Shown piece by piece: positions 7,261 through 14,960 of a stretch of DNA of 63,622 bases. Each line of letters starts with the position of its first letter. The first letter of the stretch is position 1. The notes under the pieces are model-generated. The model ran no database searches and had not been told where the DNA came from. It was given only the letters and a program-made list of their open reading frames with translations. A program made the translations under genes and the position numbers. The stretch spans positions 1 to 63,622 of the forward strand of contig DASRPD010000071.1 of NCBI GenBank assembly GCA_035646535.1. The letters are read 5' to 3'. This stretch comes from DASRPD01 sp035646535. Its GTDB lineage: Bacteria; Actinomycetota; Acidimicrobiia; IMCC26256; JANYLB01.

Positions 7261-8397
7261 TCACTCGGGGGGCAGTCCGGCCAACACCGCCGCACCGTCG
7301 ACCGCGGTCACGACGAACGCCTGCGCCTCGAGGCCGCTCGCGGCGCGGTAGGTGGCGGCGGCTCGCCGGGCCACCGAATCCACCTCCGAACGTGCTGCGA
7401 GGGCGACGACGCAACCGCCGAATCCCGCGCCGGTCAGCCGCGCGCCGATCGCGCCGGCGTCGACGAGCGCGTCGACGAGAGCGTCCAGCTCGGGCGTCGA
7501 GACGTCGAAGTCGTCGCGCAGGCTCGCGTGGCTCTGCGCCAGCAGACGCCCGAGCATGAGGTGGTCGTCGGCACGCAACGCGTCAGCGGTCGCGAGCACC
7601 CGGGCGTTCTCGGTCACGACGTGGCGCGCGATCGGATCGTCGACGACCTGGTCCAATGTCGCGTCGCGCAGGGCGCGGACGCCGATGCGCTCGGCCGAGG
7701 CGTCGCAGGCGGCGCGCCGCGTCGCATACTCGCTCCGTGCGAGCACGCGGGGCAGACCCGTATGCATCGCGAGCACGGCGAGGCCGGCCGGCAGCGGGAT
7801 CGGCCGGGCGGCCAGGGTTCGGCAGTCCAGCAACAACGCGTGACCGGCTCGGCCGAGGAGGCTCGTGAGCTGGTCCATGAGGCCACCCGGTACACCGGTG
7901 GCGAGGATCTCGGCCCGCAACGCAACCCGGGCGGCCTGGGCCGGGTCGAGGGTGGCCCCGGCTGCGTCGGCCATGGCCAGCACGAGCGCCACGGTCAGCG
8001 CCGAGCTCGACGAAAGGCCCGAACCCGCCGGCACCGTCGACGACAGAGCGATGTCGAGGCCCGGTCCGGTTGCGGCCAGCCCGGTCGCGGCCGCAGCGCC
8101 GGCAAGGAAGCGGCCCCAGGTCGGTTCGACGTCACGGGGCTTCTCACCGGCGTCGATGCTGTCGAGATCCAGCTCGACGGGCGTGGGCTCTTCGAGTGAC
8201 CGGGCCCGGAGATGGCGGTCCGAACGTCGCCTCAGCGCGACGAGACAGTCGCGATCGATCGCGAGCGGGAGGACGAAGCCGTCGTGATAGTCGGTGTGGT
8301 CGCCCATGAGGTTGACCCGGCCCGGGGCGCGTACCCACCCCAGGTCGTCGGGTGCCGAGCCGAGCGCCGTCGCGATGCGGAAGTACCGAGGATCCAC
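7261..8397 (-). CDS. galK: Galactokinase
   Basis: GHMP-family kinase that phosphorylates galactose at C1 with ATP in the Leloir pathway. The galactokinase signature GRVNLMGDHTDYHDGFVLP lies near residue 26, the ATP-binding loop VPAGSGLSSSSAL near 120 and the third motif GARLTGAGFGGCVVAL near 330. The usual Glu of the GEHxDY motif is Asp here. I chose GTG at 8397 (378 residues) because it lies 14 nt after a TACCCT box; an in-frame TTG at 8442 would add 15 residues with no family similarity. No galT or galE lies nearby. Confidence 0.88.
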   Translation of the reverse strand: MDPRYFRIATALGSAPDDLGWVRAPGRVNLMGDHTDYHDGFVLPLAIDRDCLVALRRRSDRHLRARSLEEPTPVELDLDSIDAGEKPRDVEPTWGRFLAGAAAATGLAATGPGLDIALSSTVPAGSGLSSSSALTVALVLAMADAAGATLDPAQAARVALRAEILATGVPGGLMDQLTSLLGRAGHALLLDCRTLAARPIPLPAGLAVLAMHTGLPRVLARSEYATRRAACDASAERIGVRALRDATLDQVVDDPIARHVVTENARVLATADALRADDHLMLGRLLAQSHASLRDDFDVSTPELDALVDALVDAGAIGARLTGAGFGGCVVALAARSEVDSVARRAAATYRAASGLEAQAFVVTAVDGAAVLAGLPPE

Positions 8398-8405
8398 CGT
8401 GGGGG

Positions 8406-8411
8406 AGGGTA
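8406..8411 (-). promoter_or_regulatory. -10-like box TACCCT for galK
   Basis: Minus-strand TACCCT starts 14 nt before the GTG at 8397 and supports that start. Confidence 0.35.
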
Positions 8412-8460
8412 TCCGCCGGCCGATTTCCTCAGATGACGTCAAGTCGGTCCTCGGATCGTC

Positions 8461-8466
8461 GATACT
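8461..8466 (+). promoter_or_regulatory. -10-like box GATACT for the DUF6159 gene
   Basis: GATACT begins 12 nt before the ATG at 8473, matching the leaderless spacing of neighbouring genes, although the first base departs from TAnnnT. Confidence 0.3.
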
Positions 8467-8472
8467 GGTGCC

Positions 8473-9312
8473 ATGAAGTTCCGTCGCTCCTTCGAGATCT
8501 TCAAAGCGTCGTGGGGTGTGCTGCGTTCCGACAAGGACCTGCTGTGGCTCCCCGTCATCTCCGGGATCTGTTCGGCGATCGTCGCCGCGAGCTTCCTCGG
8601 CCCCGCGTACTTCGTGGGCAGCGACACGGCGAGCGGGTACGACCCGAGCGCGCTGAGCTACGTGCTCCTGTTCCTCGCCTACCTCGTGCTCGCCTACGTC
8701 ACGATCTTCTTCAACACGGGTTTGGTGTGGGCCGCCAACGAACGGCTCGAGGGGCGCGACGCTTCACTCTCCGGCGCGCTCGGCGCGGCCCGGTCCCGCG
8801 CCGGAGCGATCCTGCCATGGGCGCTGGTGAGCGCGACGGTCTCGCTCATCCTGCAGGCCATCGAGGAACAAGCCGGGTTCATCGGTCGGATCGTCATCAG
8901 TCTGGTCGGGATCGCGTGGTCGCTCGTGACGTTCCTGGTCCTCCCGCTCGTCGTCCTGGAGAGCGAGTCGGTCGGCAAGGCCATCAAGCGGTCGGCGTCC
9001 ATGTTCAAGCGGACGTGGGGGGAGAACATGATCGGCCAGGGTGGGATCGGTCTCGTGTCGTTCCTGGCGATCCTGGCCGCGGTTCCGGTGATCGTCCTGC
9101 TGGTCATCACCGGGCTCACGCCGCTCATCATCCTCGCCATCGTCTTGGGCGTCGTCTGGCTCCTCGCGGTGGCGATCGTGACGTCAGCCCTCGGCGTCGT
9201 GTACCAGACGGCGCTGTACCGCTACGCGTCTTCGGGGTCGGTCTCGGAAGGCTTCACCCAGGATCAGATCGCCGGCGCCTTCGCCCCGAAGAAGCGCCGC
9301 AGCTCGAAGTAG
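8473..9312 (+). CDS. DUF6159 family integral membrane protein
   Basis: A 279-residue polytopic membrane protein with about five or six hydrophobic segments (near 24-44, 55-78, 110-130, 135-165, 190-225 and 225-255). The N-terminal FRRSFEIFKASWGVLRSDKD and the central MFKRTWGENMIGQGGIG are characteristic of the actinobacterial DUF6159 family. No catalytic motif is visible; function unknown. Divergent from galK and convergent with the LLM oxidoreductase. Confidence 0.8.
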   Translation: MKFRRSFEIFKASWGVLRSDKDLLWLPVISGICSAIVAASFLGPAYFVGSDTASGYDPSALSYVLLFLAYLVLAYVTIFFNTGLVWAANERLEGRDASLSGALGAARSRAGAILPWALVSATVSLILQAIEEQAGFIGRIVISLVGIAWSLVTFLVLPLVVLESESVGKAIKRSASMFKRTWGENMIGQGGIGLVSFLAILAAVPVIVLLVITGLTPLIILAIVLGVVWLLAVAIVTSALGVVYQTALYRYASSGSVSEGFTQDQIAGAFAPKKRRSSK

Positions 9313-9352
9313 CGACTCGCCGCCACCCGTCCCACGCCTCCCCTCGGCTTGG

Positions 9353-10255
9353 TCAGGAGAAGTTGGGCAGCACGTCGGTCGCGAAACGGTCGAGCGCGTC
9401 GATGTCGAACGGGGCGCGACGGGCGATGATCACCCACTCGGCGCCCGCGTCGCGGTACTCGCCGATCCGATCGACCATCTCCTGGGGACTCCCCATCAGC
9501 ACGCCTGGGCGGACGAACTCCGAGAACCCTCCGCCGAACTGCGCATCGAGATCTTCTTCGCTCCACGCGAGGCCGACGTTCACCGCCTTGGTGATCGAGG
9601 CCGGGTCTCGTTCCTCGCGGGCGCAGTGATCATGCAGCACGCCCACCTTGTGGGCGTACACGTCGGGAGCGACGAAGGGCACGTTCCAGCCGTCGGCGTA
9701 GCGGGCCGCGATGCGGAGCGTGACCTTCTCGCCGCCACCGCCGATCCAGATCGGCAGGCGGGGCTGCACCGGCTTCGGCTCGCAGCGTGCCTCGCGCATC
9801 GTGAAGAACTCGCCGCTGAAGTCGGTGGTGGGCTCGGTCAGCAGCCCTCGCACGCACTGGATTCCCTCGTTGAGCTGGCGGAGCCGGACCGGCGCGGGTG
9901 GGAATGGGATGCCGTACGCGTCGTACTCGTGTCGGTGCCACCCGGCGCCGAGGCCGAGCACGACCCGACCCTTCGCGATCTGGTCGAGCGTCGCCATCGC
10001 GTTGGCGATCACGGCGGGGTGGCGGTAGCTGATCGAGTAGACGAGGCTCCCGCACAGCACGCGTTCGGTCGTCTCGGCGAGCGCGGTGTGGGCAGTGACT
10101 GCCTCGAGACAGGACGCGCTGCCCGACTGGTCGGCCGCGTAGAAGTGGTCCCAGATCGAGATCCACTCGAACCCGCGGTCCTCGATGTGTTGCCACAGGT
10201 CGACGAGCTCATCGATCGAGGTGTTCTGGAGGCCGGTGTGCACGCCGAACTTCAC
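9353..10255 (-). CDS. LLM class flavin/F420-dependent oxidoreductase
   Basis: A 300-residue luciferase-like TIM-barrel oxidoreductase, probably F420-dependent as in most actinobacterial relatives. Family features are FGVHTGLQNTSIDELVDLW, IWDHFYAAD, RHPAVIANAMATLDQIAKG, RVVLGLGAGWHRHEYDAYG and LPIWIGGGGEKVTLRIAARY. Substrate is unknown. The frame extends further upstream, but homology begins at VKFGVH, encoded from GTG at 10255, which is 14 nt behind a TAGGTT box. It is divergent from the PAC2 gene. Confidence 0.87.
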   Translation of the reverse strand: MKFGVHTGLQNTSIDELVDLWQHIEDRGFEWISIWDHFYAADQSGSASCLEAVTAHTALAETTERVLCGSLVYSISYRHPAVIANAMATLDQIAKGRVVLGLGAGWHRHEYDAYGIPFPPAPVRLRQLNEGIQCVRGLLTEPTTDFSGEFFTMREARCEPKPVQPRLPIWIGGGGEKVTLRIAARYADGWNVPFVAPDVYAHKVGVLHDHCAREERDPASITKAVNVGLAWSEEDLDAQFGGGFSEFVRPGVLMGSPQEMVDRIGEYRDAGAEWVIIARRAPFDIDALDRFATDVLPNFS

Positions 10256-10263
10256 GACCGAGG

Positions 10264-10269
10264 AACCTA
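10264..10269 (-). promoter_or_regulatory. -10-like box TAGGTT for the LLM oxidoreductase gene
   Basis: Minus-strand TAGGTT starts 14 nt before the GTG at 10255. Confidence 0.35.
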
Positions 10270-10282
10270 CCTCCTCGGGGCC

Positions 10283-10288
10283 TAAAGT
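10283..10288 (+). promoter_or_regulatory. -10-like box TAAAGT for the PAC2 gene
   Basis: TAAAGT begins 12 nt before the GTG at 10295; no Shine-Dalgarno is needed if the transcript is leaderless. Confidence 0.45.
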
Positions 10289-10294
10289 GCAGAG

Positions 10295-11119
10295 GTGTTC
10301 GAAGTGGAGGAATGGCCCGAGCTGGACGAGCCCGTGCTCGTCGTGGCGTTCACCGGCTGGATCGATGCCGGCCTTGCGGGCGCGGGCGCGGTCGCGACGC
10401 TGCTCGAACAGCTCGATGAGCCGATCCGCTTCGGTTGCATCGATCTCGAGCCCATCGCCGATCTCCAACAGTCACGTCCCACGGTCCGTCTCACCGACGG
10501 TGTCGCTCGTGAGATCGAGTGGCCATCGGTCGAATTCGTCGCCGGTCGTGCCGGCCGGGACGTCGTGGTGTGTGCCGGTCCCGAACCGTCGCTGCACTGG
10601 CGTTCGTTCTCCGAGACGATCGTCGAGGTCGCTCAGCGCCTCGGCGTCATGAAAGCGTTCCTGCTCGGCGGGCTCCCGTCGGCCGCCTCGCACCGCCGCC
10701 CGGTGCGCGTGTTGGCCACGGCCACCAGCCACTCGGTGCTCCAGGAGGTCGGGCCGTCCCGTGGCGACTACGAGGGCCCGACCGGAGTGCAGACGGTGTT
10801 GCAGGTCGCGCTCGGCGAGGCGGGGATTCCTGCCGTCGGCCTCTGGGCCGAGGTGCCGCACTACGTGGCCCAGAACCAGTCACCACCGGCGATCCGGTCG
10901 CTGCTGGCGCGGCTGGCCGAGCTGGCCGGTGTCGAGACATCACTCGACGTGCTCGACGCCCACTCCCATGAATACGCCGAGCGGGTCGAAGAGGGCCTCC
11001 GGGAACGTCCCGACGTCGCCGCGATGGTCAACGAGCTCGACGTGGTCGCATCGGATGAGATCCCGAGCGGTGACGAGATCGCCTCTGAGATCGAGCAGTT
11101 CCTCCGCGAGGAACGCTGA
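10295..11119 (+). CDS. PAC2 (proteasome assembly chaperone 2-like) family protein
   Basis: A 274-residue cytoplasmic protein of the PAC2 family. Visible family elements are PVLVVAFTGWIDAGLAGAGA at the N-terminus, AFLLGGLPSAASHRRPVRV in the middle and GIPAVGLWAEVPHYVAQNQS followed by the helical C-terminal region. The C-terminal 30 residues are acidic. Actinobacteria with and without proteasomes carry these genes and the bacterial role is unclear. GTG start at 10295. Confidence 0.85.
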   Translation: MFEVEEWPELDEPVLVVAFTGWIDAGLAGAGAVATLLEQLDEPIRFGCIDLEPIADLQQSRPTVRLTDGVAREIEWPSVEFVAGRAGRDVVVCAGPEPSLHWRSFSETIVEVAQRLGVMKAFLLGGLPSAASHRRPVRVLATATSHSVLQEVGPSRGDYEGPTGVQTVLQVALGEAGIPAVGLWAEVPHYVAQNQSPPAIRSLLARLAELAGVETSLDVLDAHSHEYAERVEEGLRERPDVAAMVNELDVVASDEIPSGDEIASEIEQFLREER

Positions 11120-11173
11120 GCGACGCCCGACGGGTCCATCCATGCGGGCGAGGGGACTCGGCCGGCGATTCCG

Positions 11174-11179
11174 TAGCCT
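11174..11179 (+). promoter_or_regulatory. -10-like box TAGCCT for the MhuD-like/acyl-CoA ligase operon
   Basis: TAGCCT predicts transcription from about 11186, giving a leader of about 75 nt that ends in a strong AGGAGG at 11248. Confidence 0.35.
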
Positions 11180-11260
11180 GTGGGTGCACCCGATCCGACC
11201 CGAGCGTGACCCGGGCGAGTCCGATGGGCGAGAATCCACGTTCCAACCGAGGAGGAACCC

Positions 11261-11572
11261 ATGAGCGTCGTCCGTATCAACGCGATCACCGTGCCGCCCG
11301 AACGGGCCGACGAGCTGCTGGCTCGCTTCGGGGCCCGAGCCGGGGAAGTGGCGAAGATGGACGGGTTCGAGGCGTTCGAGCTGCTCCGACCTACCGATGA
11401 CCGCGACGTGTTCCTCGTGTACACGCGGTGGCGGAGCCAGGAAGACTTCGACGCCTGGGTGAACAGCAAGGCGTTCCAGCACGGCCACGCCAAGCATGCA
11501 TCTGAAGGACCCGTGAGCAACGCGGCGGAGCTGTGGAGCTTCGACGTGTCACAGAGCGAGTACGTGGCCTGA
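11261..11572 (+). CDS. MhuD-like heme-degrading/antibiotic biosynthesis monooxygenase
   Basis: A 103-residue ABM-fold protein (dimeric alpha+beta barrel). It closely parallels mycobacterial MhuD: VVRINAITVPP, FEAFELLRPTDDRD and YTRWRSQEDFDAWV. The heme-binding/catalytic Asn7 and Trp66 are at the MhuD positions. The proximal His region reads AFQHGHAKH, so the ligand would be His74 or His76. Heme degradation for iron is the likely role; other ABM substrates are possible. It has a strong ribosome binding site and sits 3 nt before the acyl-CoA ligase gene. Confidence 0.82.
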   Translation: MSVVRINAITVPPERADELLARFGARAGEVAKMDGFEAFELLRPTDDRDVFLVYTRWRSQEDFDAWVNSKAFQHGHAKHASEGPVSNAAELWSFDVSQSEYVA

Positions 11573-11575
11573 TCG

Positions 11576-13297
11576 ATGACCGATCGAGCCGTTGCTCTGG
11601 CCGAGCTGACCGGCCCGGGTGGCCCCTTCGAGATCGTCACCGAAGACGTTGTGGGTCAGCCCCTGTTCGTCTATCGGGAGCGGATCCGTTCGCTGCGCGA
11701 GCTCATCGAGCGCAACGAGGCGCGCGCCGACGAGGAGTTTCTGATCCAGGGCGAGCGGCGACTGTCCTACGGGGATCACAACACCCTCGTGCGGAGAGTC
11801 GCGGCGGGGTTCGTTGCTCGCGGGGTCGAGCCGGGTGACCGCGTCGCCATCCTGTCGGCGAACACGATCGAATGGGTCGTCGCATTCTGGGCGTGCGCGG
11901 CCGTCGGCGCGACCGCGGTGCCACTCAATGCATGGTGGAAGGCCGACGAGATCGAGTTCGGCCTGGCCGACTCGGGGGCGAAGATCTTGTGCTGTGACGC
12001 CAAGCGCGGTGCCGTGGTCGAGAGCATTGTCGATGGTCTCGACGAGCTGACCGACGTGATCGTGGTCGGCCTCGACGCCCGAGCCGGAAAGCTCTCCCCG
12101 TGGGACGACCTGCTCGCGGCGGAGGACCCGGGCGATCTTCCCGACGTCCCGGTGGCCGAGGACGACCTGTTCGCCATCCTCTACACCTCGGGGACGACCG
12201 GGCGACCGAAGGGCGCCACGCTCACGCACCGCCAGGCCATCGCGAACGTGCAGAACATCTTCTGTGCGAGCGTGCTGAACACGATGCTCGGCACGCCCAG
12301 TCTCGAGACCGAGCGCAAGCTCGCCCCGACGGCCCTGCTCATCGTCCCGCTGTTCCACGTGACCGGATGCCTGTCGACGATGATGCTCACCTACACGCAG
12401 GGCGCACGGCTGGTCTTGATGCCGCCCGGTCGGTTCGACGCCGACGAGGTGATGGCGACGATCGAGCGCGAACGGGTCACATCGTTCGGCGGTGTGCCGA
12501 CCATCATGTGGCGGATCGTCGAGTCACCGAGCTTCGAGCAGTACGACCTGTCATCGGTCGTACGGGCCAGCTACGGCGGGGCGCCCGCGGCACCCGAGCT
12601 CGTGACCCGTATCCACGAGCGGTTCCCCTCGGTGCGCCGCACGCTGGCGACGGCCTACGGCCTCACCGAGACCGCGTCGGTCGCTACGTCGCACGCTGGT
12701 GACGACTACGGCGCGCACCCCGGCTCGGTCGGCCGCCCGGTGCCGACCGTCGAGCTCCGTCTTGCCGACCCGACAGGCCGGGAAGTGCCGGTCGGCGAGA
12801 ACGGGGAGGTGTGGCTGCGCGGCCCGACGATCATGCGGCGCGGCTATTGGAACCGTCCCGAAGCCACCGCCGAGGCGATCGCTGCCGACGCGTGGTTGCG
12901 CACGGGGGATATCGGCCGCCTGGATGACGACGGCTACCTCTACATCGTCGACCGGGCGAAGGACATGATCATCCGCGCCGGGGAGAACATCTACTGCGTC
13001 GAGGTCGAGCAGATCCTCTTCGAGCATCCCGACGTCTTCGACGCCGCGGTGGTCGGAGTGCCGCACCTCGAGCTGGGTGAAGAGGTCAAAGCGGTCGTGC
13101 ACCTCCGAGAGGGCTCCACGGCCGGGCGCGACGAGATCCGCGCGTGGTGCGCGACGCGTCTCGCCGACTTCAAGGTGCCCGAGCACGTCGAGACCCGAGA
13201 GGAGCCCTTGCCGCGCAACCCGGCGGGCAAGGTGCTGAAGAACCTGCTGCGCGGCGGGGACACTTCCTTCTCGACCGCCGACGACGCCGTCCTCTGA
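11576..13297 (+). CDS. Acyl-CoA synthetase (AMP-binding, class I adenylate-forming)
   Basis: A 573-residue fatty-acid or aryl-CoA ligase. The P-loop ILYTSGTTGRPKGATLTH is near residue 200, the YGLTET motif (TAYGLTETASV) near 360, the hinge DIGRLDDDGYLYIVDRAKD near 445 and the catalytic Lys in PRNPAGKVLKN near 555. It activates a carboxylic acid to acyl-AMP and then acyl-CoA. Substrate cannot be read from the sequence. Start ATG at 11576 is 3 nt after the MhuD-like gene, so the two are translated from one mRNA. Its TGA is followed directly by the small membrane gene. Confidence 0.9.
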   Translation: MTDRAVALAELTGPGGPFEIVTEDVVGQPLFVYRERIRSLRELIERNEARADEEFLIQGERRLSYGDHNTLVRRVAAGFVARGVEPGDRVAILSANTIEWVVAFWACAAVGATAVPLNAWWKADEIEFGLADSGAKILCCDAKRGAVVESIVDGLDELTDVIVVGLDARAGKLSPWDDLLAAEDPGDLPDVPVAEDDLFAILYTSGTTGRPKGATLTHRQAIANVQNIFCASVLNTMLGTPSLETERKLAPTALLIVPLFHVTGCLSTMMLTYTQGARLVLMPPGRFDADEVMATIERERVTSFGGVPTIMWRIVESPSFEQYDLSSVVRASYGGAPAAPELVTRIHERFPSVRRTLATAYGLTETASVATSHAGDDYGAHPGSVGRPVPTVELRLADPTGREVPVGENGEVWLRGPTIMRRGYWNRPEATAEAIAADAWLRTGDIGRLDDDGYLYIVDRAKDMIIRAGENIYCVEVEQILFEHPDVFDAAVVGVPHLELGEEVKAVVHLREGSTAGRDEIRAWCATRLADFKVPEHVETREEPLPRNPAGKVLKNLLRGGDTSFSTADDAVL

Positions 13298-13321
13298 GTC
13301 GGCCGGGCGACGAGGTTCACC

Positions 13322-13702
13322 ATCCAGACCATCTTCGACATCCATCGCAACTGGGGCTACGTCGCCCTGGTCGCCAACGGCCTGGCCGGGATGTACGCGC
13401 TCGCGGCGTGGCGCTGGCGGCGGTTCCGGGGCCGGCCGGTCTGGGTCGCGACGCTGGTCGCAGAGATCGCGATTCTCGTGCAGATCCTGTTGGGCGTGGT
13501 CCTCGTCGCGGGTGACGAGGCCTATGCCGCCGCGGTGCCGCGGTTCCACATGTTCTACGGCTTCGTGACGTTCATCACGATCGGGGTGCTGTACCAGTAC
13601 CGCAGCTCGATGCGGGGCGGTGGTCGCAGGGAGCTCCTGTACGGACTCGGCGGGCTGTTCATCATGGGCCTCGCCATCCGTGCGATCCTGCAGGTCGAAT
13701 GA
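13322..13702 (+). CDS. Small four-helix membrane protein with non-canonical start
   Basis: About 126 residues with four hydrophobic segments (WGYVALVANGLAGMYALAAW, LVAEIAILVQILLGVVLVAG, FYGFVTFITIGVLY and the C-terminal LLYGLGGLFIMGLAIRAIL). Residues before the first ATG (13391), QTIFDIHRNWGYV, look like family N-terminus and first helix, yet no ATG, GTG or TTG lies between the previous stop (13295-13297) and 13391. I place the start at ATC 13322, which has GAGG at 13312-13315 at correct spacing; ACG at 13310 is an alternative. Function unknown. It overlaps ddl by 4 nt. Confidence 0.6.
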   Translation: MQTIFDIHRNWGYVALVANGLAGMYALAAWRWRRFRGRPVWVATLVAEIAILVQILLGVVLVAGDEAYAAAVPRFHMFYGFVTFITIGVLYQYRSSMRGGGRRELLYGLGGLFIMGLAIRAILQVE

Positions 13703-14808
13703 GCTCGGAGCGGCGGACCCGTGTGTTGTTGCTGTTCGGCGGCCGCTCGGCCGAACACGACGTGTCCCGAGCGACTGCCGTGGCCGTGGCCGCCGCGCTC
13801 GACCCGTATCGCTACGACGTCGTGCCGGTGGCGATCACCACCGACGGTCGGTGGCTGCTCGCCACCGAGGCCCAGCGGGCGATTGCCGCGGGACCGGCGG
13901 CCCTTCCGAGCGAGTTCGCCGTCGCCGGCGATCCGGTCGGCGGAGTCGGAGATCTCGTGGCGCATCGAGCCGGCGCGGCGGAGACCTCGCCACTGGCCGA
14001 GATCGACGTGGTGCTGCCTTTGCTGCACGGTCCCTACGGTGAAGACGGCACCGTGCAAGGACTCTTCGAGCTGGCCGACCTCGCCTACGTGGGCAGCGGT
14101 GTCCTCGGCTCGGCCGTCGGCATGGACAAGGTGATGATGAAGCGCGCCTTCGCCGCCTGCGGTCTGCCCACACCCCGATGGCTGGCCCATCGAGACGGCC
14201 ACGACGTCACCACGTTCGCCGACCAGGTCGAGGCCGAGCTCGGCATGCCGTGTTTCGTGAAGCCGGCCAACATGGGATCGTCGGTCGGGGTGGGCAAGGC
14301 CCGCGACCGCGCCGAGCTCGACGCGGCGATCGAGCACGCGCTCGTCTTCGACGAGTGGATCCTCGCCGAGGAGGCGATCGTCGGCCGGGAGATCGAGGTC
14401 GCCGTGTTGGGCGAGCACCCGCCGGACGCGTCGGTCCCGGGCGAGATCGTTCCCGGCGGTGAGTTCTACGACTACGCCGACAAGTACGAAGACGGCGCCG
14501 CGCAGCTCTTGATCCCCGCGCCGCTCGAGCCCGCCGACGCCGACGCGGCGCGCGCACTGGCGGTCCGAGCGTTCGACGCGTGCCGGTTGGAGGCCATGGC
14601 CCGGGTCGACTTCTTCCTCGAGGCCGACGGGCGGGGCTTCCTCGTGAACGAGGTGAACACGATCCCCGGGTTCACGCCGATCTCGATGTTCCCCCGGCTG
14701 TGGGAAGCGTCGGGTACGTCGTACTCCGAGCTGCTCGATCGCCTGGTCGAGCTCGCCCTTGCCCGCCGCGCCCGCCGCGCCACCCGAGCCGGTCGCCAGC
14801 GCCCGTAG
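13699..14808 (+). CDS. ddl: D-alanine--D-alanine ligase
   Basis: A 369-residue ATP-grasp enzyme that makes the D-Ala-D-Ala dipeptide of peptidoglycan. Motifs in order: LLLFGGRSAEHDVSRATA at the N-terminus, PLLHGPYGEDGTVQGLFEL, the ATP-grasp block CFVKPANMGSSVGVGKA, EIEVAVLGEHPPDASVPGEI, ARVDFFLEADGRGFLVNEVN and TIPGFTPISMFPRLWEASG. All metal and substrate-binding elements appear intact. The C-terminus is unusually Arg/Ala rich (ARRARRATRAGRQRP) and ends against an antisense gene remnant. ATG at 13699 overlaps the previous stop. Confidence 0.95.
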   Translation: MSSERRTRVLLLFGGRSAEHDVSRATAVAVAAALDPYRYDVVPVAITTDGRWLLATEAQRAIAAGPAALPSEFAVAGDPVGGVGDLVAHRAGAAETSPLAEIDVVLPLLHGPYGEDGTVQGLFELADLAYVGSGVLGSAVGMDKVMMKRAFAACGLPTPRWLAHRDGHDVTTFADQVEAELGMPCFVKPANMGSSVGVGKARDRAELDAAIEHALVFDEWILAEEAIVGREIEVAVLGEHPPDASVPGEIVPGGEFYDYADKYEDGAAQLLIPAPLEPADADAARALAVRAFDACRLEAMARVDFFLEADGRGFLVNEVNTIPGFTPISMFPRLWEASGTSYSELLDRLVELALARRARRATRAGRQRP

Positions 14809-14817
14809 GAAGCGGGC

Positions 14818-14919
14818 GTTGTCTGCGGCGACGACCCCACTGATCCTGCCGACCGCCCGACTGACGTCGATGGCCCTGCCGACTTCGGTCTGGATCAGCA
14901 CGTACGCCCGAACGGCCAT
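14818..14919 (-). pseudogene. N-terminal remnant of an Lrp/AsnC ligand-binding-domain protein
   Basis: Minus-strand codons from the ATG at 14919 read MAVRAYVLIQTEVGRAIDVS then RAVGRISGVVAADN, the first half of the stand-alone Lrp/AsnC (RAM) ligand-binding domain, normally 75-80 residues. After residue 34 the expected GPYDVIV strand is missing and the frame runs antisense into the 3' end of ddl. The gene is therefore truncated at the ddl border. Confidence 0.65.
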
Positions 14920-14960
14920 CGTTCCTCCCGAGGGTGTCGCGGATCAGGGCACGAGCACGG

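Noticed and set aside
13555..14817. Long minus-strand open frame across ddl
   Set aside because: Antisense to a complete ddl gene with a full set of ATP-grasp motifs; only its first 34 codons (14818-14919) resemble a protein family, and these are reported as a remnant.
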